Of a stretch of DNA of 9,516 nt, positions 1 to 6,728 are shown piece after piece (positions within the stretch are counted from its first letter, which is position 1; every line of letters begins with the position of its first letter). Made by a program: the position numbers and the translations under genes. The DNA is from Bacteroidales bacterium (lineage in GTDB: Bacteria; Bacteroidota; Bacteroidia; Bacteroidales; Dysgonomonadaceae): assembly GCA_012798745.1 (NCBI GenBank), contig JAAZMQ010000362.1, positions 1 through 9,516 of the forward strand, given 5' to 3'. The notes under the pieces are model-generated. The model saw only the letters and a program-made list of their open reading frames with translations. It had not been told where the DNA came from and ran no database searches.

Positions 1-2969
1 CATGGATTACACCCGAAAAATCGATGCAGAAAGTGGTGTGGAGTGATACTGTTATTTCGGGAGGGGAGATAAAATGCCTACGCCTCCCCCGTCCGAAAAC
101 TTTCGAGAATTTTTATCGTGAAATCGCTCTGTATGCGTTTCCCGTTGCCGACTTTTTTACAACTGATTGTTGCATGCCTCACGTTACCTCAAGTACCGAA
201 GATCGGTTTCCTGTATATTTGGTGGATAGGTCGGCTTCCGGCACTTTCAGGAGTTCGTCGTATTGTTGGATACAATATGCTTTTGAAGAACCTTTCACTT
301 GTAGATCAATAAAAATTGTTCCGGGCGGGAATAATTATCAAGTACAACGATTGTGTGTTTATGCAAGTGATAATGGAGTTGATTTCAAAAAAATAAAGCA
401 ACTTGTTCCTCCTCGACATGGATGGCAGAATACCGATGAAAATTTCACCTACAGCATTCCTGCAACTACTGCCCGCTACTTCAGATTTTACTGGGATCCG
501 GCAGGTTCTGAACCGGGTGCAGAAGATCTGGATGCAGCAAAATGGAAACCCATTTTAAAAATCAATAAGATTTTTTTATCGAGTGAGGCGCTTATTGATC
601 AATTGGAAGGGAAAAACGGATCGGTTTGGAGGGTAAGCAAAAGAACGCCGGTGGAAGAGTTGCCTGATGAAGATTGTGTGAAATTATCCCAAATCATCCG
701 TTTAGATCCTTGCTCGTTAAACGGTGATGAGTTAAATGTCGTTTTGCCTCCAGGCAGATGGAAGATTGTAAGAATGGGACACACTTCGACGGGACACAGA
801 AATGAGACCGGCGGAACAGGAAAAGGGTTGGAATGCGATAAATTTAGCAAAGAGGCAGTTAAACTTCAGTTTGAGAACTGGTTTGGGGCGGCTTTCAGAA
901 AAACTGATCCTGTTTTGGCCAGGCGCGTTTTAAAATTTTTGCATGTAGATAGTTGGGAATGTGGCTGCCAGAACTGGTCGGATAATTTTCTTGATGAATT
1001 TGAAAAAAGAAGAGGCTACGATCTTTCTCCTTATTTACTCGTGTATGCCGGTATCCCTTTAGAAAGTGTTGAACAAACGGAGTCTATTTTGTATGATATT
1101 CGACAAACCATTGCCGAGTTGGTCGTAGATGTTTTTTATCAAACACTTGCCGAATTCTCCGGAACGTACGGTTGTAAATTTTCTGCGGAGTGTGTTGCCC
1201 CAACGATGGTAAGTGATGGGATGTTACATTATCGGATGGTTGACAGACCAATGGGGGAGTTTTGGTTGCAAAGCCCTACACATGATAAATTCAACGATAT
1301 GCTCGATGCCATTTCCGGTGCTCATGTTTATGGGAAAAATATTATTCAGGCCGAGGGTTTCACCCAGTTGCGTATCATGTGGAACGAGAATCCTCGTATG
1401 TTAAAACCGTTGCTCGACCTGAATTTCGCTTTGGGGATGAACAAGCTATTTCATCATGTTTATGTACATAATCCTTATTTTAACAAAGCTCCCGGTGTGA
1501 CGCTAGATGGAATAGGATTGTATTTTCAAAGGGATCAGCTGTGGTGGAGATATGCTAAGGCATGGGTGGACTATATCGGCCGTTGTCAGACTTTATTGCA
1601 GTTTGGACGTCCTGTTGTGGATATCGCAGTGTTTACCGGAGAGGAGATCCCTCGGCGGGCGATTCTTCCCGATCGATTGGTCAATTCTCTTCCGGGAATT
1701 TTTGGAGAAGAAAGAGTACAGACAGAAAAGAAAAGATTGGCCAACGAAGGCCAACCGCTCAGGACGATGCCGGTTGGTGTAACCCATTCTGCCAATCTTA
1801 CTGATGCAAGTGACTGGATTGATGCGCTAAATGGTTATATATACGATTCGTTTAACCGCGATGCGTTGCTTCGATTGGCTGACGTAAAAGATGGAAGATT
1901 GGTTTTGCCTGGTGGAATGTCTTACAAAATTTTGGTTCTTCCAAAGCCCCACCCCATGTCTCCCGAGAGTAGGTATATGAGCAAAGAAGTTGCTGAAAAA
2001 ATTAGAGAATTTCAACAGAAAGGACTAGTGGTTTTGTTGGGTGATAAGCCTGAGCTTGTTCCGGGTTTTTACAAGAAAAATCAATTTTCAGAAGCACTCA
2101 AAGAAATTGCCGAAGAAATATGGTCTATATCTTCCCAATACTTGTTACCTTACCGACATGCAGATTTCAGTCAATTTGGATTGGAAAAGGATATTGATTT
2201 TAATGGAGAGAAGGATATTGCGTGGACACACCGTGCGGAAGAAAATACGGATATTTATTTTATTGCCAATCAACAGGAAGAAGAACGTCATGTGTGCATC
2301 TCATTTCGTTGTTCGGATAGAATTCCCGAACTTTGGGATCCCGTCACCGGGAAAATAACCGAAGCACAAGAATGGAGTATCCATAACAGGAGAACCCATG
2401 TTAAATTGAATTTGCATAAAAGTCAATCGGTTTTTGTGGTTTTTAGAAAACCAACCACAATAAAATCTTCAAAAAAATCATTTTCTTTGCCAAAAAGGAG
2501 AGTGTTGTCCGATTGTGAGTGGCGTATTTCTTTTGGAGAGGATTCTTCGGAAAATTTAATCTCATCGCAATTGTTCGATTGGAGCGAAAATGAGAGTAAT
2601 ACTATCCGCTATTATGCCGGCGAAGCGATCTATGAAACTCATTTCACATGGGATAACGATTTTTCCAATGATGCAGTTTATTTGCATCTGGGAGAAGTAA
2701 ATGTAATGGCCGAAGTTTTTTTGAATGATACGAATTGTGGCATTGTATGGACTTCACCAACCCATGTAAATATAGCCAAAGCAATGAAAAAGGGGAATAA
2801 TAAACTGCAAATACGAGTTGTCAATACATGGGCAAATAAAATAAAAGGAGTTTATGAGAAGCATATCGTAGACGATAATGTATGGACTAATGCTCCTTAT
2901 TACTTGGGGGGTCAATCTCTTCAGCCCTCGGGGTTATTGGGGCCCATAACTATTGAATATTTCGAATAG
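1..2969 (+). CDS. GH106-like alpha-L-rhamnosidase, 5' end outside window
   Basis: The open frame runs in from the left edge (first whole codon at base 3) and encodes WITPEKSMQKVVWS, a stretch internal to GH106-family proteins, so the ATG at 24 is not the real start; roughly 100-150 residues including any signal peptide are missing. GH106 enzymes hydrolyse terminal alpha-L-rhamnose from pectin-type and other glycans, usually in the periplasm or at the cell surface of Bacteroidota. Counting from the Met at 24: a discoidin-like beta-sandwich at about 60-185 (IQYAFEEPFTCRSIKIVPGG, later TTARYFRFYW); barrel-type blocks with HVDSWECGCQNW (307-318), FSAEC (386-390), IIQAEGFTQLRIMWNENP (440-457), HHVYVHNP (477-484) and FTGEEIP (537-543); and a C-terminal galactose-binding-like sandwich at about 825-981 (AIYETHF, VFLNDTNCGIVWTSP). 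Several of these conserved Glu residues are candidates for catalysis or metal binding; I do not assign them. The frame is intact to TAG at 2967-2969. It is followed 27 bases later by the esterase. Family call is firm, rhamnose specificity is inferred from the family. Confidence 0.88.
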   Translation, partial: WITPEKSMQKVVWSDTVISGGEIKCLRLPRPKTFENFYREIALYAFPVADFFTTDCCMPHVTSSTEDRFPVYLVDRSASGTFRSSSYCWIQYAFEEPFTCRSIKIVPGGNNYQVQRLCVYASDNGVDFKKIKQLVPPRHGWQNTDENFTYSIPATTARYFRFYWDPAGSEPGAEDLDAAKWKPILKINKIFLSSEALIDQLEGKNGSVWRVSKRTPVEELPDEDCVKLSQIIRLDPCSLNGDELNVVLPPGRWKIVRMGHTSTGHRNETGGTGKGLECDKFSKEAVKLQFENWFGAAFRKTDPVLARRVLKFLHVDSWECGCQNWSDNFLDEFEKRRGYDLSPYLLVYAGIPLESVEQTESILYDIRQTIAELVVDVFYQTLAEFSGTYGCKFSAECVAPTMVSDGMLHYRMVDRPMGEFWLQSPTHDKFNDMLDAISGAHVYGKNIIQAEGFTQLRIMWNENPRMLKPLLDLNFALGMNKLFHHVYVHNPYFNKAPGVTLDGIGLYFQRDQLWWRYAKAWVDYIGRCQTLLQFGRPVVDIAVFTGEEIPRRAILPDRLVNSLPGIFGEERVQTEKKRLANEGQPLRTMPVGVTHSANLTDASDWIDALNGYIYDSFNRDALLRLADVKDGRLVLPGGMSYKILVLPKPHPMSPESRYMSKEVAEKIREFQQKGLVVLLGDKPELVPGFYKKNQFSEALKEIAEEIWSISSQYLLPYRHADFSQFGLEKDIDFNGEKDIAWTHRAEENTDIYFIANQQEEERHVCISFRCSDRIPELWDPVTGKITEAQEWSIHNRRTHVKLNLHKSQSVFVVFRKPTTIKSSKKSFSLPKRRVLSDCEWRISFGEDSSENLISSQLFDWSENESNTIRYYAGEAIYETHFTWDNDFSNDAVYLHLGEVNVMAEVFLNDTNCGIVWTSPTHVNIAKAMKKGNNKLQIRVVNTWANKIKGVYEKHIVDDNVWTNAPYYLGGQSLQPSGLLGPITIEYFE

Positions 2970-2988
2970 CGAGTAAAATATAATGTTT

Positions 2989-2995
2989 AGGAGGG
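2989..2995 (+). promoter_or_regulatory. purine-rich AGGAGGG before the esterase start
   Basis: AGGAGGG lies only one base before the ATG at 2997 (AGGAGG itself ends two bases before it). It looks like a perfect Shine-Dalgarno core, but the spacing is far shorter than the usual 5-9 bases, and Bacteroidota rely little on such sites. It may therefore be incidental. The ATG at 2997 is still preferred because it gives a complete signal peptide with a lysine-rich start; no downstream in-frame start would retain that. Confidence 0.3.
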
Positions 2996-2996
2996 T

Positions 2997-4427
2997 ATGA
3001 AAAAGATAATAAAATTGTTTTTCTTGGTATGTGTTTTTTTTGTTTTTCCGTATGCAATGCATGCAAAAATTTCTTTGCCCGCATTTATTTCAGAGGGGAT
3101 GGTACTTCAGCAGCAAACGAGTGCTTCACTATGGGGAAAAGCTTTGTCGGGTAAGACAATAACGGTACGAGCATCGTGGGACAATATGAATTATTCGACA
3201 AAAGCTGATAAAGAAGGTCGATGGCGAATTCAATTAAAAACGCCTCAAGCAGGTGGACCATATTTCATCGTTTTTTCTGAAGGAAACGATTCACTTACTT
3301 TGCACGATGTGTGGGTAGGTGAAGTATGGCTTTGTTCCGGCCAGTCGAATATGGAAATGCCGATGAAGGGATTCAAGAATCAGTCGGTTGAAGATTCTAA
3401 CATGGATATATTGAAATCCACAAATTCCCAATTGCGACTTTTTACGGTTAAACGCCATTCTACCTTGGTAGCGCAGGAAGATGTAGAAGGGGAATGGCAA
3501 ACTGCAAATCCGGTATCGGTGAGTGAATTTAGCGCAACTGCTTATTATTTTGGGCGTTTGCTTCAGGAAATTTTAAAGGTTCCTGTCGGGCTTATCTGTT
3601 CATCGTGGGGTGGTTCTCCCATCGAGTCATGGATGGACCGGGATATGTTGCAGTCATTTCCCGGAATTAAATTACCTCAAACCGAAGAAGATATCAAAGA
3701 AAAGAACAGAACACCTACTACGCTTTTCAATGGCATGATTGCTCCTTTGGTGGGTTTTGCCATAAAAGGAGTGATTTGGTATCAAGGAGAATCCAATTAT
3801 GATCGCTATACCTCTTATGCAGATTTGCTTGTTGCGATGGTCAATGGATGGCGGATGAAATGGAATCAAGGCGTTTTTCCATTTTATTATTGCCAGATTG
3901 CCCCTTACGATTATAGGTTAATTACCCCGCATGGAGAAGAGGTTATCAATTCAGCTTATCTTCGAGAGGCTCAGTTGAAAGCAGAAAACAGAATTGAAAA
4001 TTCCGGAATGGCCGTTTTGTTGGATGCCGGTCTTGAAAAAGGTATTCATCCTCCTAAAAAACAGATAGCCGGTGAACGGTTGGCATTATTGGCTTTTGCA
4101 AAAACCTATCGGATTGGTGGTATTGTTGCTGATTCGCCCGTTTATAAAGACATGACCATTAAAGGGGATACTGCGATATTGAGTTTTGACAGAGCCGAAA
4201 TGTGGCTCACTGCACCGAAGGGGGATCTGGAAAACTTTAAAATGGCAGGGTTGGACAAAAAATTCTATCCGGCGGATGCTTGGATCAACAGAAGCAAGGT
4301 ATATGTTAGATCTGAAGCTGTTAAGCATCCGGTTGCTGTAAGATATGCTTTTGAAAATTATGTTGAAGGGGATCTTTATGGAACGGAAGGATTACCCGTT
4401 TCTTCTTTTAGAACAGATGATTGGTAA
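2997..4427 (+). CDS. secreted sialate O-acetylesterase-family (SASA) carbohydrate esterase
   Basis: A 476-residue SGNH/SASA-type esterase, the expected length for the family; members remove O-acetyl groups from sialic acids or, in many Bacteroidota, from plant-type polysaccharides. Residues 1-23 form a clear Sec signal peptide (MKKIIKLFF then a hydrophobic run, ending AMHA before KISLP), so it acts outside the cytoplasm. A beta-sandwich N-terminal segment carries GMVLQQQ (34-40). The nucleophile block is LCSGQSNMEMP, with Ser117 the likely catalytic serine; WGGSPIESWMD (204-214) and WYQGESNYDR (261-270) are the other family blocks; His351 in GIHPPKKQ is the likely catalytic histidine. The usual Asp two residues before that His is Gly349 here. 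The C-terminal domain ends in the typical GLPVSSFRTDDW. It lies 27 bases after the GH106 gene and overlaps the next gene by one base. Nothing else in the window concerns sialic acid, so a role in deacetylating a rhamnose-bearing glycan is more likely than sialate de-O-acetylation; that is inference. Confidence 0.9.
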   Translation: MKKIIKLFFLVCVFFVFPYAMHAKISLPAFISEGMVLQQQTSASLWGKALSGKTITVRASWDNMNYSTKADKEGRWRIQLKTPQAGGPYFIVFSEGNDSLTLHDVWVGEVWLCSGQSNMEMPMKGFKNQSVEDSNMDILKSTNSQLRLFTVKRHSTLVAQEDVEGEWQTANPVSVSEFSATAYYFGRLLQEILKVPVGLICSSWGGSPIESWMDRDMLQSFPGIKLPQTEEDIKEKNRTPTTLFNGMIAPLVGFAIKGVIWYQGESNYDRYTSYADLLVAMVNGWRMKWNQGVFPFYYCQIAPYDYRLITPHGEEVINSAYLREAQLKAENRIENSGMAVLLDAGLEKGIHPPKKQIAGERLALLAFAKTYRIGGIVADSPVYKDMTIKGDTAILSFDRAEMWLTAPKGDLENFKMAGLDKKFYPADAWINRSKVYVRSEAVKHPVAVRYAFENYVEGDLYGTEGLPVSSFRTDDW

Positions 4428-4429
4428 TG
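4425..4429 (+). promoter_or_regulatory. TAATG stop/start overlap
   Basis: The stop TAA of the esterase (4425-4427) shares its last A with the ATG (4427-4429) of the DUF5703-type gene. Such overlaps normally mean translational coupling, where a terminating ribosome restarts on the next gene. No clear Shine-Dalgarno site precedes it. A TTG six bases upstream at 4421 is in frame but is a weaker choice and would only add two residues before the signal peptide. Confidence 0.7.
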
Positions 4430-6724
4430 ACAAATAAAATACTGCTTTTCGCATTTTCATTTTTATCTTTGATTCTTTGTCATTCGGTTTTTGCCAATAA
4501 TAGCCGAGTTGATCGTTACAACCTCTTGTGGACATCTCAAAGTAAAGGTTCGCATGAGTCTATGCCTTGCGGAGGAGGAGATATTGGTCTGAATGTTTGG
4601 GTTGAACAAAACGATGTGCTATTTTATTTTTGTCGGAGCGGATCGTTTGATGAAAACAACGGTTTTCTGAAATCCGGACGGATTCGGATAAAATTATCAC
4701 CGAATCCTTTCGGTAGTCGAGATTTTACACAAGAGCTGAAACTCGAAAAAGGCTGTGTCGAAATCAAAGGTGGAGGAACAGAAATACAGATATGGGTAGA
4801 TGTTTTTCGTCCGTTGATTCATGTTGAAATAGCCGGTGTTACTCCCTTTGATATCGAGGTTTTTTATGAAAACTGGAGGTATGAGGATCGGCCTATAAGA
4901 AAAGGAGAGGGGAATGCGACTTCATATAAATGGGTTATTCCCGAAGGACTGGTTACCCGAAAAGATAGTGTCGTTATTGAAAACGACGCTGTTTGTTTTT
5001 TTCATAAAAACGATTCCCCGAATATTTTCGACAAAACTGTTGCTCAACAAGGGTTGGAAGCCGTCAAAAGTACCTTGTATAATCCCCTGGAAAAACTTAT
5101 ATTTGGAGGAAAATTGTGGGGTGATTATTTAGAATATAATCGATCGGGAACAGGCAGATATGCAGATACAGATTTCAAGTATTGGTCGTTGAAGAGCGTT
5201 AAATCTTCGACTTATCATCATGTGTATATTGCCTTACATACTGCTCAGGAGAATTTTTTAAGTGAATGGAAAGAAGATTTGGATTCAATACTTGTCGAGG
5301 CATACAATCCTTCGGCAAAAAGAGAAACTCAACAATGGTGGAGTGATTTCTGGGAGAGGAGTTTTGTTTTGATTGACAAGGATAATCAAGATTCTTCCCC
5401 ATGGAAGATAGGGAGAAATTATCAGCTTTTTCGTTATATGTTGGGTTGCAATGCTTATGGCTCGTATCCCACAAAATTTAACGGTGGATTATTCACCTTC
5501 GATCCTTGTTTTGTCGATACCGCTCAATTTTTTACGCCTGATTATAGAAAGTGGGGAGGTGGTACTTTTACCGCTCAAAACCAACGTTTGGTGCATTTTC
5601 CGATGTTGAAAAGTGGCGATTTCGACATGATGAAGCCTCAATTCGATTTTTATTTGCGCCTTCTCAAAAATGCAGAAACAAGGACCAAGATCTATTGGGG
5701 ACATGAAGGTGCCTGTTTTACCGAACAATTGGAAAATTTCGGACTTCCCAATCCCACAGAATACGGATGGAAAAGGCCCGAATATTTCGACAAAGGAGTC
5801 GAATACAATGCGTGGTTGGAATATCAATGGGATACGGTGCTTGAATTTTGTTTGATGATCCTGGAAACGAAAAGATATTGTGATGCAGACATTGCTGCTT
5901 ATCTGCCCCTAATAAAAAGTTGTCTCACTTTTTTTGATGAGCATTATCGATGGCTGGCAGAAAGACGAGGAATAAAATCGCTTGATCAGAACGGCCATCT
6001 TGTGCTATATCCGGGCTCTGCCTGCGAGACCTATAAAATGGCGTATAATGCATCATCCACTGTTTCGGCCTTGAAAGTCGTTCTGGAAAAGATGATTGAT
6101 TTATCGGAGGATTTGGAAGAAAAGGATAGATGGACGAAGATGTTGTCGCGCATCCCTCCATTATCCTTAACAACAAGAAATGGAAAAAAAATGATTGCCC
6201 CGGCGAAATTGTGGGAAAGGATAAACAACGAAGAATCACCACAGCTGTATCCGGTTTTTCCCTGGCGCGTTTATAGTATAGGGAAGGAAGATTTGGATGT
6301 GGCTGTCAATACCTATTATCATGATCCCGACGTTGTGAAATTTAGGAGCCATGTGGGCTGGAAGCAGGATAATATTTTTGCTGCTTGCCTGGGCTTAACT
6401 GAAGAAGCTAAAGAGCTCACCCTTTTAAAGATGAGAGATGGTTCATTCCGGTTTCCTGCTTTTTGGGGACCGGGTTTCGATTGGGCACCCGATCACAATT
6501 GGGGTGGCAGTGGTATGATTGGTTTACAGGAAATGTTAATACAGACCATTGACGATAAGATTTATTTGTTTCCGGCTTGGCCCGAGGAATGGGATGTGCA
6601 CTTTAAATTGCATGTAGATAAAGTTACCACTGTAGAGGTAGAGCTTGTAGATGGAAAACTGCGCAACTTAATTGTTTCTCCTTCTAACAGGTCAAAAGAT
6701 ATTGTAAACACTATTCAAAACTAA
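4427..6724 (+). CDS. secreted DUF5703-type protein, probable (alpha/alpha)6 glycoside hydrolase
   Basis: Starting at the ATG at 4427, it encodes 765 residues. Residues 1-24 are a signal peptide (MTNKILLFAF, hydrophobic core, SVFA before NNSRVD); no convincing lipobox, so a soluble exported protein. The N-terminal beta-rich domain (about 28-275) begins YNLLWTSQSKGSHESMPCGG-GDIGLNVWV, the hallmark I recognise for DUF5703 proteins, which resembles the N-terminal beta-sandwich of GH95 and GH65 enzymes. The rest (about 295-700) looks like a helical toroid, with conserved-looking patches NGGLFTFDPCF (352-362), WGHEGACFTEQ (424-434), YPVFPWRVYSIG (608-619), GWKQDNIF (644-651) and FWGPGFDWAPDHNWGGSGM (679-697). 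It closes with a short beta domain containing LFPAWPEEWDVHFKL, the counterpart of the GH95 C-terminal segment. The reaction is not known to me; Glu427, Glu433, Asp685 and Asp689 are possible active-site acids. Neighbours suggest it cuts another linkage of the same glycan. Family call is fairly sure, enzyme activity is inference. Confidence 0.78.
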   Translation: MTNKILLFAFSFLSLILCHSVFANNSRVDRYNLLWTSQSKGSHESMPCGGGDIGLNVWVEQNDVLFYFCRSGSFDENNGFLKSGRIRIKLSPNPFGSRDFTQELKLEKGCVEIKGGGTEIQIWVDVFRPLIHVEIAGVTPFDIEVFYENWRYEDRPIRKGEGNATSYKWVIPEGLVTRKDSVVIENDAVCFFHKNDSPNIFDKTVAQQGLEAVKSTLYNPLEKLIFGGKLWGDYLEYNRSGTGRYADTDFKYWSLKSVKSSTYHHVYIALHTAQENFLSEWKEDLDSILVEAYNPSAKRETQQWWSDFWERSFVLIDKDNQDSSPWKIGRNYQLFRYMLGCNAYGSYPTKFNGGLFTFDPCFVDTAQFFTPDYRKWGGGTFTAQNQRLVHFPMLKSGDFDMMKPQFDFYLRLLKNAETRTKIYWGHEGACFTEQLENFGLPNPTEYGWKRPEYFDKGVEYNAWLEYQWDTVLEFCLMILETKRYCDADIAAYLPLIKSCLTFFDEHYRWLAERRGIKSLDQNGHLVLYPGSACETYKMAYNASSTVSALKVVLEKMIDLSEDLEEKDRWTKMLSRIPPLSLTTRNGKKMIAPAKLWERINNEESPQLYPVFPWRVYSIGKEDLDVAVNTYYHDPDVVKFRSHVGWKQDNIFAACLGLTEEAKELTLLKMRDGSFRFPAFWGPGFDWAPDHNWGGSGMIGLQEMLIQTIDDKIYLFPAWPEEWDVHFKLHVDKVTTVEVELVDGKLRNLIVSPSNRSKDIVNTIQN

Positions 6725-6728
6725 AAAC

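Noticed and set aside
24..26. ATG at 24 as the start of the GH106 gene
   Set aside because: The frame is open upstream to the window edge and encodes WITPEKS, which continues the conserved family sequence, and no signal peptide follows the ATG. The gene is cut by the window.
204..590. Possible separate carbohydrate-binding module (discoidin-like) fused to or inserted in the GH106 enzyme
   Set aside because: A segment of this kind, with motifs like VPGGNNYQ and PPRHGWQ, is to my knowledge a normal part of GH106-family proteins, so it is not evidence of an unusual fusion.
2970..2996. Possible promoter or terminator between the GH106 and esterase genes
   Set aside because: Only 27 bases are available; there is no stem-loop with a T-run and no Bacteroidota-type TTTG / TAnnTTTG promoter pair.
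5489..5827. Minus-strand frame of about 112 codons within the DUF5703-type gene
   Set aside because: It is opposite a continuous, family-conserved coding frame and has no recognisable motif or start context.
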